Positions 27,701-40,100 of a stretch of DNA of 64,000 nt are shown piece after piece; position 1 is the first letter of the stretch; the number at the start of each line of letters is the position of its first letter. Under the pieces are notes generated by a model, which worked only from the letters and a program-made list of their open reading frames with translations, had not been told where the DNA came from and did no database searches. The translations under genes were made by a program, and so were the position numbers. This stretch comes from Luscinia megarhynchos. Lineage: Eukaryota > Chordata > Aves > Passeriformes > Turdidae. The DNA is taken from assembly GCA_034336665.1 (NCBI GenBank), contig CM067568.1, positions 11,181,165-11,245,164 on the forward strand, read 5' to 3'.

Positions 27701-30474
27701 CACCAATGCTGGGAAAGGGCAAATTTCCCTGTGCTTCTGTAGATATTACCATTTGCAATCTGGAGGCAGGTAAAACTGTTAGAATAGGAACACTGCTTTA
27801 AATGCAAGTGAAATTGAGGGAGTGGGATAAATCTTTCAGAAGTAAAGAATTTCACCTTCACTAAAAATCAGGGATTGTCTTTCCTGTATTGGGATGGCTG
27901 GAAAGTAATTTTACAGGTGTATTTTTTATTCAGTTCACTTAAAGTATAACTTATTTACTTGAAAAATATTTATATGGAAACATATAGTGGAGCCTCTTAG
28001 CTACACTGATTTTCATCACAGTGGCAGTCTTGATGGCCTTCTCCCACTGCTATGATCTGAAAATAGTCTATATTTTGAGTTTTACAGGATATCTCCCTGA
28101 GTTCAATTTCAGAATAACCACAGTGCTGTTATACTTGGAAAATAATAACTATTTGCATGGGGTTTAAGAGGTGTTTCAGGGCCAGTGAAATTTCTCAAGT
28201 TGTTGAAAGGATGGTCTGAGTAACTCCTTTTAGAAGCTCAGTTAATGCAAGGGCACAATAATTTTTGCCCTGACAGAACTGATGACATGATTAGCCCATT
28301 AAAAATCTGTATCACTAGGCAGATATTTCTTTGCTTTGGACCCTCCAGGAGTTAAAATAGTCATGATTTTGAGAAAATTCTCATCACTGTTGGATTTACC
28401 AGAAAGTACCACCTTTTTTTTGGATGTTTTCTGAACAACAGTCCCTTATGTGCCTTATAAAGGCAGTGCAATGTGAAGGGTTTCTAGTACTATAAACTTA
28501 CCAAACATGATTTGTTTCACTTGAAACACGACTTACCTTGGTTTTGCTTCCTTTCTGTCATTCTCCCCATCTCATTGGATTTGTCTTTCATTTTATGGGA
28601 AAAATTTTGGATGCAAAGTCGATCTTTGAAACGTTTTTCTTGAATGTCATCGTGTAGTTTCTGTGTAAATTTGCTGTTGCAGGGACTGCAAAATTTTGCT
28701 GCAAATTGCCATGATATTAAATAAAGGACTTGATAGCTGGAATATAATGGGAATATAATTAGAGAAATGGAAATGGGCAAACAGTGTCAATACAGAACAG
28801 AAACAAGGTGTTAGCTGGGGAGAGCAGTAAATCCTTTCAAAACAGAAGTTTTAGACATTTAATGTCCTCTAACTGCTGTCTAACTGACAAGTGTAATCTA
28901 ATGCTGGGTAGAGCTCTTGACCACCTTTGCTGTTTGTAATAAGGAAGGATCAATTCCCTCATCCATAAGCACAGGGTGAGCTATAAAACTTTCAGTGTCA
29001 TTGGAGAGGCCCTGGCACCTCAGCCCTCAGCTGAGATGGTGCAGTGTAGATAATCTTTTATTACTTCTTTCAGAGCACTGAAATGCTCTATGGCCTTTTT
29101 TTGCAAAGCAGAAAAACTTGCTTAGGTTATGTAAGTGATTAATATTTCTAGTTTGTTAAGTCAAGGAGTCATGACAGCCATTTGTCCATTTTCAGTGTGT
29201 GTGGACTTAGGAGTTTTTCTTTCCAACCATCTCTAAAAGTTCTCTGGAGAAAGAAAATAGAATAAAAGGCTCCAAAGCTATCATAATGATTAGAAAGCAT
29301 AGGGATCAGAAAGCAAACAGACCAGACTCTCACAAAAATACCAAATTTCAAGACTTTATAAATAATACAAAATTAGTCAACAACAATTTTATATTTTCAG
29401 AAGGACAAACCAGTATGTCATTCAGACTTCTTTTGGAAAATTAATTTTTGAATTTTTTCCTTAAGTGATACCATATTTAGCCGAAGTTCTAAATCACTGC
29501 ATGCTCTGTGTCAGTGACATTCCAAGTGTCCCGTTTTGCTCCTAATGGAACTCTTGTGTGTGTTTGTGTGCAGCCTGCAGTTTTACATTCTGTCCAGAGA
29601 TGGAAGCTGCTTGCTCTGACAAGGTCAGGCTGGGAAGGAGGCCACATTCCCTGAATAAGAAAGCCAGGAGGCCAGAGCATGCCACTTCATTAGACAGCCC
29701 AGGACTCCCTTATAGAAAAGGAGAGAGAATGAATGCTATGGAATTTAAAACAACCATTTCAGCTTTTCTGTAGCTTGGAAAATGTTGCTCTTGGGCAATA
29801 TTCTGTTAATGATCACTATTGGGCCAGATGTTCAGCACACATAAATGAGTGTATTTCCATTGACTTCAGTGGAACTAGGCCAGCTTACTCCATCTGAGAA
29901 TCTGTCCCCTCAGCTTTCTTTCTAAACTAGTAGTGATTTTAGAAAAGAAGTTGCAGTACTATCTGTCATAGTTCTGGTTTTCAGCAGAGGAGAAGAAAAT
30001 TAACATTCTTATTTGCTTCATCAGTGTGAGAACAGATTAAACTGTGACAAAGAATCAAAGTAATTCAAATAATCAAATTTAAGAATGCAAAACATAACAG
30101 ACTTGCTTTGTTTTGCAGTGGATATTTTGTCTGTGAAAACAAAACTTTATAATTTTCTAGATGTCTAGTTCTCCAAGCTTCTGATGCCACTTAGGCCAGT
30201 GGCATGGAATAAATTGAACACATTAACCTCAAAAAGGTCCCAAATATTTGTTCTTTATTGTTAAGGTTATTTTTAATTTATTAATAAATTAAGATGGACT
30301 CATGCAGGGGCTCTAAGAAATGGGACGAGCTCTGTGAACCTGGTGCATTCCTCCTGCCTTTCTATTCTGCTCCCATTCAGCACTTATAATGGTAATGAAG
30401 TCTAATTACAAATGCATGTGACTGCCTGTTGTAATCTGTCAGTGTTTTTCTGAAAAAACCTTGTGCCAGTTCAG

Positions 30475-30760
30475 TATTGGTCATTAGATAATAAGGATTG
30501 ATAAAACGTAAGGGGCAAAATGTTAAAAATGCTACTATCGATTAGAACGCACCTTAATAATGAAACCATGGGCCTGGGGACGAAAGCCATGGATCATTTT
30601 GACAATTCAGCCTTAGATTGTGGATGAGACAGAGTGGGGACAATTAATCCCTCAGAGCCACAAATCACAAATAAAGTAGTTGCAGCTCATTACAACCTGA
30701 CCTTGCTAAACGGCCTTGAAAACATAAGTGACCTTCTAGTATTTGAAAAGATTACAAAGC
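30475..30760. promoter_or_regulatory. Possible conserved noncoding element, CpG-retaining
   Basis: This repeat-free stretch keeps five CpGs within about 210 bp (AACGTA, ATCGAT, AACGCA, GACGAA, AACGGC) although the surroundings are CpG-poor. It also contains AATTAATCC, a homeodomain or bicoid-type core. Retained CpGs in AT-rich DNA suggest selection. No coding frame or promoter structure is visible. Enhancer function is inferred only. Confidence 0.3.
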
Positions 30761-31708
30761 TCCGTTGAGAAATATTTATTTTTTTTTAAATGCTTGGGAA
30801 CCACATGGTTTAATTTTAAGTGATCTTGATGAAAGAAGCTTTTAACTTCACCATCTTTCAGGAACCAAATTGCTAACGTCTGATGGAACTGATGGCAGTA
30901 CTGCAGGGCAGTGTTTGGGAAAGATCTTAAAAGTCAAAAGTCTTGATCTATGCAATTAATCAGTGGAAGTTTGTGCTGCAATAGCTTTGAAGAAACAATA
31001 GTTTCAATGAGCTATCTGGAAGTTCTAGTTAGGGCTTTTATAAATATTATGGTATTATTGGAGCACTGCATAACTGCAGGAAAACATTTTTGTGCATCAC
31101 AGCTAAGTCCAACCCCAAAATTTGGAAATATGTTTAACAAAGTATTTTATGAACTCCCTTCATGTTCCCACCTTAAATGGGAATAAGGAGAGGTCATGTA
31201 TTTTGCATTTCTGTCCTTTGACGTGCACTGCAGGTGCTCTTTGGCTAACTGGCTTGAGTGCCTTGGCATGGGTTAGTGCATATGGAAATCTCAAAAGATT
31301 CCATGTGAGTTTCTGATGGAATAGTCTACCTTGATTTGATCCTTAATGCTGAGTCAGGCTCATCTTTCTACTGACTGTGGAAGGAGGAGACATCTTTTCA
31401 GCTCATTCCTGAGAAGGGGTAATGATCACCATCCCTGATGTTATCTTAAGTGTGCAATGAATTTTGAGCACTTTCTGATTTCATTGTGCTTTGGACTAGG
31501 TCCATGTGTGACTCTGCTTACTGCTCCTTCCTTTCAATGTACCTGAATGAGGTGTTTCTAGGTGTCCTCACCATGCATGAATTCCAGCCTCCACCCCATG
31601 TACTGCATCCCCATAAATTAGATAAATGCAATTTCTTTTAAACCCACTTCTCTGTAACTACAAGAGGCTTGTGGCTTTCTGTGAGGTCTTTGCTCTATTC
31701 TACACAAG

Positions 31709-31775
31709 AGTTGGAGTCTGCTCTGGTGCTGAAGGCGTCATCAAGAGTGCTCTACAGACAGACCTTGTGACTGAG
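31709..31775 (+). CDS. Weak exon candidate, gene not recognised
   Basis: A 67-bp segment lies between an acceptor-like site (TCTATTCTACACAAG, ending 31708) and a good donor (GAG|GTAAGA, from 31776). Only one frame is open. With one leading base it reads VGVCSGAEGVIKSALQTDL and ends on a codon boundary. It has the same length and phase as the candidate at 24711, although the sequences are unrelated. The acceptor pyrimidine tract is modest and the alternative start at 31711 is equally possible. I do not recognise the peptide, and chance or a noncoding exon is more likely than a coding exon. Confidence 0.18.
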
Positions 31776-33345
31776 GTAAGAGAGTGGTGACCCTCATGAC
31801 ATCAATGATGGCTGTGGGGATGGAGGCAACAGCTCCAAGTTTCCTGTTCTTTGATGTTCAGACAAAACCATTAAACATAGTAGTGTGGAACCACTACATT
31901 AAATCATAGGTTACTGAGGCATGCTGAGTCTGAGAAATGGCACTGGATAGATAACATTTTCTGCAAAAGTGGAGCTTTCAAGATAGCTCTAAAATGCAAC
32001 CTTACGTAGAGGACATGGCAAAAAAATCCCTGTGGAATGTATCGTGCACAGTAATTGCAGCCCCCTGGCTCTGTGGGGAAGCAAGGTGAAGGAATCTCCA
32101 TGCTGCTGCCAGAGAAACTGTGAGAGCCCACTCTCACAGCACCTGGATTTAGGTTGTTTTACCCTGGCATTACCAGGGCAAATGGTTTTTAGTCATGGCA
32201 GAGCTATCTCCTTGTCAGTGGGCTGGGATGACAGTGCTTTTGGCATTGGGAGTCACAGAGAGAAGTCTGTGATATCACTGTATGTAGTATATTGATAGTG
32301 GCTCTCCTTTTATTAGCTTGAAACAAAATAGATCAGATGAACAAAAGGAATTCCTTGGAAGCTCCATTCAATTATTTCACAGTGACAGCCAGGGAAAAAC
32401 TCAGTCTGTCCCCTGGATGTAGCAGTTCCTACTTCTGATCAGAAAGCATTGTGACACTTTCAGCACATCAATGGCTAAGCAGTGACTCCACAGTTTGAGT
32501 TAACACTTCATCTCCTGTCATTCCAGCCAACAGTCCCACCTGCCTTCCAGAGACTTCTCCTCTCAGGGTCTCGTGACAGGGATAGTCCTGGCCATGCACT
32601 TGTAGGGACACTCTGTGGGACACAACACAGCTCAATTACTGGACATAGCATTGGGAAACAAGTGGAATAAAATGACTCCTTGCAAGAGAGAAATCATTCA
32701 ACCATTTTTTAAGTAGATCAAGATGCTGAGGGTATTCCAGTATAGAAATGGACAAGCAGAGCTATTGCTCTGACACTTCCCATTTTCCTTTTTGCGTGAG
32801 AATTTCAACAGCATTTCTACAGCATCAAAGGTGCTTCAATAATTAAACCAAAAGATTCTTTTACCTTTCTTACTTAGTAGGTCCACTTAGTGGCTACTGG
32901 GATAACAAAGGGTTTCCCTCAGCACCTGTTGCCTGGTGCTGTGGTGCTCATCCTCCTTCCCTCCATCCTGCCGGATCCTTCAGGCTCACTGGATCACTGC
33001 GGGGGTGTCAGAGACTGACAAGTGCACTAATTGCAGACTGGGAAGGCACCCCTGCTGACTCTCAGCTGAGTTATCCTGGTAGCAAACCTTGTCTCTGGAT
33101 GTTTCTGTATCGAGTTGTTGTGTAGTTGTGATTTCCTGTGGAAACTCGTGGTTCATACAGAGCACGAATCTCAGCAGCTCAGCACGCAGCCTTCCACCTT
33201 CATGGGTGACCCTTTCTGCTTGGCATCAGTGGCTGATTCCTCTGCAGGCTTTCTGCTCTTTGGATCCTTACTCGTTTGGTTTCTGGCTTTTGGGGATGAA
33301 TTTATCTCCCTTTGTACTCTATTTACTAGGAATGTGATTTTTCAG

Positions 33346-33421
33346 GAGATATCAGGCATGATTGAAGAATACTTTGGGGGACAAATTCTTCAGAGGAGCA
33401 GAGAAATCTGGCTTCAGGAAG
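33346..33421 (+). CDS. Weak exon candidate, gene not recognised
   Basis: A 76-bp segment follows an acceptor (ATGTGATTTTTCAG, ending 33345) and precedes a donor (GAAG|GTGAGA). Starting in phase 0 it reads EISGMIEEYFGGQILQRSRE and on to WLQE, leaving one base. The peptide is plausible as protein (amphipathic, charged) but not recognised. Its exit phase does not fit the candidate at 36403 directly, because that join would hit a stop. If real it needs another exon between, or belongs to a different transcript. Confidence 0.2.
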
Positions 33422-34560
33422 GTGAGATGCCAACTGTTCTTTATATAAAAGCTTGAGGTACTACTCAAGTAAAAAATAGCTGAAGCAGTGGAGATATTTT
33501 GGTGTGGGAGGAGCAGAGAAGTGATTGCCAGTGCATAGCTGTGAACATAAATAAATGCTGGCCTTTCAAGAGTGTAAAGTCTGTTTTTACCAAGCAAGGC
33601 AAACTCCTAATAGCTGTCCCTAAAAAGTGGTTATTTTGGAGGATAGAGTAAGTGTTGTAGGTGTGCATTTGGTGTTTGTGCCAGTGCTCTAGACATTTCT
33701 GGATATGACTTTGTGTAACCCAGGTAATGTTCAGAATACTGGCTTGGTAACGTATGCAATATTTGGGCATTATGTCAGCTCTGAGAGTTACTGCAGTGAA
33801 AATTAATAACTTTCCCCTTTGTAATTAAGCACTTGTCTCTCCTGTGGCCTGCTGAAGCAGCGAGGTAAGGAGGAGCAGTGATTCCCAGGTCCAATTGTGT
33901 AACCATGGAGCTGCTGTCTGGATCACAGGGTCTCAAAGGAGCAGAGGGCTCACTGGGGATGGCTTCCCTGGGTAGCTATGGGACCCTCTGGGTAGGGGAG
34001 GAGCAGCAGGAATTGATACACTGGCAAAAAGCACATCCAGTTCTTGTAGGTAGACCTTGGGAACAAATAGGTGCCTGTTTCTGGGGCAGGCATTTGGTAT
34101 ATACAAAATTTTCAGTGTTTACCTGCAGGTTTTTTTCCCCTTCCTATTTGGTGAAGACCACATTGCATCTAGAGAAGAAACCTGTTTTTTTTTTTTAGTT
34201 CACTAACTACAATTCATTCATATTTATGTCAAGTATCCACATCCAGTGGCCTTTACTACTTAGAAGTCAAATAATGTTTTTCACAATGCAAGTCAAAGGT
34301 GGTACTTCAGCTTTCCTGTAAGTTGGTATGCTGAGGATTGACCAGCCTATTGAATTGATGTGATGAACCATATGGATCTCAGACCAGGACTAAATCACGT
34401 CAAATATAAGTTCTTTCTTGAGTGCTTCATTTTTTTCTTCTGTAAGTCTATAAATGCATGTACAAGCTCTTTTCTCCCCCTTTATACGTGCCATAAAAAG
34501 CTAATAGCATAACAGTTAATGTCACAAGTGACCTATTTTAAAACATTACTTAGAGTTACT

Positions 34561-34587
34561 AATTTCAGCACTGTCTGTGCTGAAATT
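34561..34587. repeat. Perfect inverted repeat (11-bp arms, 5-base loop)
   Basis: AATTTCAGCAC is followed five bases later by GTGCTGAAATT, its exact complement. The short stem has no neighbouring gene or T-run that would suggest a terminator, and it lies in unremarkable AT-rich DNA. Confidence 0.75.
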
Positions 34588-35239
34588 TTCTATTTTGGAT
34601 GCCTGCCTCAGCCCACTTCTGTCTGTTTGAAATGAAAAAAATCCTATTCTTCTCAGAAAAAAAGAAGGTGAAGTAAATTTTATGTGTTCTTATACATGTT
34701 TGATCAGCTCCATCACACTCTTCTTCAGTGTCAATCTAAAAGTTTTGTTGGATCATTATCTTTTACTGTTCCAGTGAAAATCCATTAGGGAAAACATTGA
34801 AAAATCTGTTTTTTCGCTTGTTCAGTAGAGATTTGGTATCTGAATTCCTTGAAATTACTGTCTGTATGACACACTCCAAGCATGATATTGCAGGTGTTGA
34901 GCATAGCCTTGTCAGGGATCACTTTTCATAAAATTTTAGGCTATTGTGGCATCAAGCACTGGAAGTTCAAGCATCTGCTGACCCAGCACGTTGTGCTGGG
35001 ATGCTGAGGTGGAGAATTCCACTCCTGGTTCCAAGTACAGTGCAGACCTTCAAGGCTGAAAGTGAGGAGATGCTCCTGGGGTTTTGAGATTCTCTTTTTA
35101 CAGCTGCTCAGATCGAGATGGAGGAAAACCTTCTGAGCTGAGGAGCTGTAAAATGACTTGGCTAGGATGAGACCTTGAAGGGAGCAAGAAAGAACTCATG
35201 TGGAAATAGGGATGCTGCCACTGACATAAGAGATGGCAG

Positions 35240-35901
35240 AAAAAAATTGGAGGAGTGTGCATATAGGTTGGGATAGGAGGCAGAAAGAAAAGATGTAGGA
35301 CTGGAAACTGAGGGTAATATGTGGGAGAGAGGATGGGACTAACAAATAGGCATAGGAAGAGGAATATATACTCCTAGGGTGAATCTGAACAAGCCATAGA
35401 ATACAGCACTAAACAGAAGGTTACAATGGGGAACTCGGACTGGAGGAATTCAGGGGCTGCATTTGCAAAAACATTGGTGCAAGACAAGGACTGGGAGTGG
35501 GGGGAAGAACATGAGAGAAGAGTTTTTACAATGGAAAGCAGCAGAAGGCCACCAAAGATAGACCTGAGGGGCAGAGCCAAGATACACAGTGCCCTGCATT
35601 CCTGTGCTGCAGAATTCCCTGGGAAAGCTGCATGCATGCCAGCCCAGCCTCCCTTCAGCCTGCTCCCCATGCAGCCTCTGCCGTTGCTCTTCCACTCACG
35701 TGGCCAAAGCCTCTGCTGTGGACCACGAAGTGCCAGACCTGTATTTCAGCATCACTACCATTCCATACAATAGGGTTTTTTCAGGCTTTCTTTTCTCTCC
35801 CTTTCTGTATTTTTTTTTTAAAGCAACCTATGAAATTATAGATAAAAGGGTACAAAACTATGAATGTTGCAATAAAACCAAGCTCTATAAAAAAAAAAAA
35901 A
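35240..35901 (+). pseudogene. mRNA-3'-end-like segment: AATAAA plus A-run
   Basis: AATAAA at 35871-35876 is followed 12 bases later by 13 consecutive A (35889-35901) and then an A-rich tail with G interruptions. This is the layout of a polyadenylated mRNA end copied into DNA, or of a real cleavage site that happens to precede an A-run. The upstream segment is GC-richer than the surroundings and carries several overlapping open frames, none recognised. The left limit is arbitrary and I found no flanking target duplication. Chance is a serious alternative. Confidence 0.2.
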
Positions 35902-36402
35902 GGAAAAGGAAAAAGAATAGTGCTGTCCATGAAGCCTTAATTGGGCCCCCTTGTGTGTATACATTTTGATACTGTCTCTAATTACATGGTCACACACTGC
36001 TTTTCCCATGGACCCCTGCATTGTTCTGTGCACTAAGTAGAAGGTGATTGCTGAATGAGTGCAGCTTTAAGTTGTTTTATTCTCTCTGTTGCACGGGTAG
36101 TCCCAGCCTGCCTTACTGCAGACTGCTCGAGACCAGCACAGAATCACTGATTTCCTCGCGGGTTTTCCATTGCTGTCTGTTTTGACAACAGTAGCGTTTA
36201 TTTTCGGGATGCACTCTCTCCAAGGTGTGTGGCCAGGCTCTCTGCTCCCCGGTGTGCAGGAAGGGGAGGCAGGGTGGTGGGAGGGATGGAGCAGGGGCTG
36301 GGGCTCTCCTGGCTCTCCAGGGAGTGGGTTATGCCATGTGCTTCTGACTCCAGAGGCAGCTGGTGGGCACAGAGCCTCCTGTGACATGGACTTCCTTCCC
36401 AG

Positions 36403-36447
36403 GACACAGCAAGTGAAGATTCCACAAAAAACAAATGCTGTGGGAAG
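36403..36447 (+). CDS. Candidate short coding exon, gene not recognised
   Basis: A 45-bp segment lies between an acceptor (GACTTCCTTCCCAG, ending 36402) and a donor (AAG|GTGAGC). In phase 0 it encodes DTASEDSTKNKCCGK, fifteen whole codons, hydrophilic with an acidic-serine half and a basic-cysteine half. A second frame (TQQVKIPQKTNAVG) is also open. The phase follows directly on the exon candidate at 24711. As a cassette of a multiple of three it could be skipped without changing frame. I do not recognise the protein, so the coding call rests on splice-site quality and phase only. Confidence 0.3.
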
Positions 36448-37115
36448 GTGAGCTTGCCTTCAGTGCTGGAGACCAGCTATAACCTGCTAGGGCAGAACTG
36501 CAGATCCCAACCCTGTGACCATTCATTTCCTTATTTCTCTCTTTTCTCCTGGTCTCTGGCTGAAGATGAGATATGCAGGGAGTCCTGTTTTACTGATGAG
36601 GACAAATTCAGAGCGTGGGTTTGGTGTGGATGGTTTGAGATTGTCTGGGGAAGAGCTGTGCAGTCAGAGTCACCATGGACATGTGGTAGGGTGGGGGCTG
36701 AATTAAGGCTGTGCAGAGGATCTTAATTATGGCTTTTGAAACTTCTGACTGCTTTGCTTTTCAAATCTAATGTTCTTATAATTTAATTTGGGTGTACATG
36801 TGCTTAATATATATTGCTTCTTCACTTATGAAGAGATGTTAACAGGCTGCACTCTTCAAATACTTTTATAAAAATTCTGAATTTAGCTTTCTGAACAGGT
36901 TTTTGAAATCAATACAGAGAGAGCTGCTAACAGGAGGTAAACTACAAACCACAAACACTTTCAATAGGATAGCTCTTTTTATATAACATTTGATATCATT
37001 TTCACAGCATGATCTCTACTTTCATACTGTGATAGCTTTTACCTGGAGTTTAGATGATTCATTTTTGTAGTGGATACTTAACTTTTATATGAGGAAAATG
37101 CAAGAGGAGCCAGCA

Positions 37116-37161
37116 CAGCATTAAATGAACTATAGTTGCAGCATTAAATGAACTACAGTAC
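37116..37161. repeat. Two-copy 23-bp tandem duplication
   Basis: CAGCATTAAATGAACTATAG and its next three bases recur immediately with two differences in the second unit (ACTACAGTAC instead of ACTATAGTTG at the end). It is a small, fairly recent slippage duplication with no visible function. Confidence 0.8.
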
Positions 37162-40100
37162 AGTAATAATGTTGAATGCTCAGATCCTTGCCATGGCACA
37201 GGGTTGGATTCATGAAGCTCTATTGATTCATAACTGAGGAGATAGGGAGGCCTGGAATTCTCTGTTTTTGGCATATCTAATTCAAGTTTTAAGTGCAGGT
37301 TGGGCACTCAGTGATTGTTTAGTAATTGTTGGAAGTCCCTATAGGATTCTGCTTGAAAATTGTCTATGACTGGTGTGGGTCTCAGAGCCATGTGGCTGTG
37401 TTGGTGGCTTGTCCCCGTGTTTTCTTTCCCTGAATCTCTTAAAATTAATTTAGAAATCTTAGTTTTACACTGACTTCTACAGTAACCACCTAGACAAGGA
37501 TGAACATTTTTGTTAAATTTTCTTGTTTATGATGATTATCCTTTCAAAGAGATCCAGATTTTTGTGGGGTTTATATGGACTGCATGGAACTAAGTCTGTT
37601 ATTTCAGCTTTTCTGGTAAATGATCACAGTTGTTGAGGCTTTCTGGGCTACCCTGCCAAGTTTCTGTTTTCACATGCTTGTGACTTCTTATGAACCATTC
37701 TAAAATGAAGTTTTCTATATATATGATTCCTAACCAGTTTCCATGTCTACTTATTTCTGAAAAATGCAAAAATGAAAAAACTAAGAAATATTGGTTTGAT
37801 ACTGTTGAAAAGTAGTTTAAAGATTAAAATTGAGTGTTTGCTTTATTTCCTCTGTTCAGCCTATCATCAACTTTTACTCTCTCTCTTCAGGTTTCCATCA
37901 AACTCTCATTCCTTTTTTCCTGTCCAGGAAACCTACATTGGAATACAAAAATTTGAAATGGCCTGACAGTCACATACTATTAAAAATCTGTCAAAATTGA
38001 GGTTAGTCATCAGAAATCTTCTCATCAGCGTTTCTGGAGGGAAAGAACAAATCAATTAATAATTTTAGATAAAGTTGAGCTGGATGAATTCTTTAAAACT
38101 CTGTTTAAGATTTTTGTTTGTAATTTAGTTCTTGCTTTAGAAAAGATAATAAAGGAAAAATTTCCACTTTACTAAAAGCCAAACATCCCTTGCACATTTT
38201 AAAACAAACAAAAAAAAATCTTTTAGGTCTTCTACTGCTTTTATAGACTGAGGATCAACCTGATTCTATCAAAAAGTATCTTACAGGATTTGTTTTGTAC
38301 TTGGTCAAGTTGAAGGTGGTTGGCCCTTTCTACTCTCATCAAATATATTGTAAAGCTATTTTGAAATGAATGAGACAATTGTCTGAGCCTGGCAAGCTTT
38401 GCCAGTAGGTGCTGCAAGTCCTACCCTGGCATTTCAGGTTTGAAAGGTTTGAAATCACCCTTGGTGATTATCTCCTGTACTTTTCTGTACTGAGCAGCAC
38501 ACTGTGTCTAATCAATATTTCTTCTGCTCCCTGAGGTTCTTAATTCACACGCTCAGAAAACTTCATATTTTGTATTCCTTGAGGTACACCCTACAAAACC
38601 TCAGATACACACAGGAATGCACATTAAAGACCCCCTGCTTGCACCCATCTGTCTGAGCTTATCACTGAGAATGGCTGAGTGAGGTTTGCTTTACAGCTCG
38701 AACTTTTGTGTGCAGGCACTCTCCTCTCTCTTTTGATTCTCCTGCTGGAGCTCAGGAGACAGGTTTTACCTACAGCAGGTTTTACAGAGTGTGCCTAGCC
38801 CTCCTGCCTGGCTTCTCCCTGCTCCTCTGTTCCAGAGCTGCATATCTGATCTCATTTCTGGGAGGTTAAATTATGCCTGACCTGAAGTAGAATAATGTTA
38901 TTTCCAGTGTCTCCTAAGACAATTTTTATTTCTAATGGGGTAGGGATCCTAGCCAAGGTCACAGCCTGGGCATGCTGGCTGCTGCACAAACATATCATGA
39001 CAGTCACAGTTCCTCTCCAGAGAAGGAGCTGTAACTCCCACAGTGATGGCTCATTGTGCTTTAGGGTTTCTGTCCCTAAGGCCGAAGTTTCAGTGCATTT
39101 ATGAGATTGGTAAAGCAAGGCTGCTCTGCTTTATACCTGGTGAGGACTCTGCTTAAGGACTCTGTAAAATTTGAGACTCTCAAATTTAGATTTAGTTGTT
39201 TTAAACAACAAAAATCCTGAGAATCTTGTAGGTATTTACACTGTACATTTCTTGAAGTAAAATTGAATCTATTTATGTGAATGTATCTTTTATCTTTTTT
39301 CTGAGCTGTACAAATTCAAATTCTACATAGCTGAAGCTAAAATGTTATGAGGCATGGGGTGAGGGCAAACTTATAGGATAAGCACATACTGGGTTTTCTG
39401 ACAACATTTTGGGAAATGGAGCCAAGTACATATTTCTGCTTCAATAAATTACTATGTGCAGCAGACTTAAGGTTACAGTCATTTACCTTCCCCTTCACAA
39501 AATCTCCTTTCCAGTCTGGCTTTCAGTGCCCTACTGCTGTGTCTCAAAGTGTATCTAAACTGAGTTGTGCTCAGGACAAGAACCTGGACATCTCCTTGTG
39601 ATGTTTTTGCATGACATAGGGGATCCAGGGAGAATCAGAGGTGGCCAGAGGGGAATCCCAAAGCTTTCCAATCCTGGAATCCCTACAGTGAGATTTCAGT
39701 CACTGGCCTTAAATTTGAACAAACAGGTCAAAGACACTCCCTGTGAAAATTTAATTTAATTAGAACTCCTCATATGATTAAGACTGTCTTTGATATGGTT
39801 TATTAGCAGTTTTGATCCCAGATTAATATTTTGCCATGATAAATTTGGACATTGGTCTCTGACCTTCCTTTTTTATGTTAGGAAAAAGATCTCTCTTGTA
39901 CTACAAGTAAAGACTCAACAAATTATACAATTTTGTTATCAATGTAAAATTTGCCTTTTTTTTTTTTTTCCTTTTCCCCAGTGTGGACAATGTAACATAC
40001 AGAGATTATTAATTGAATAAGAACTCTGTCTATTCTTGTAAGACCTTTGTTACTAATATCTTTTTTTAAAAAAAGGTAGTAGATAACTATAAGGACAGGA

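Larger units (their letters stand above)
24778..36402. other. Noncoding stretch, possible intron
   Basis: About 11.6 kb between two exon candidates. It contains two weaker exon-like segments (31709-31775 and 33346-33421), a possible conserved noncoding element (30475-30760), a hairpin (34561-34587) and an mRNA-3'-end-like segment (35240-35901). GC content rises from about 35400 onward and produces several overlapping open frames that match nothing I know. No transposable element was recognised here. Confidence 0.4.

Noticed and set aside
35589..35969. 126-codon plus-strand open frame
   Set aside because: It runs straight through a polyadenylation-like AATAAA and an A-run, giving a poly-lysine stretch. 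This is not the structure of a coding sequence.
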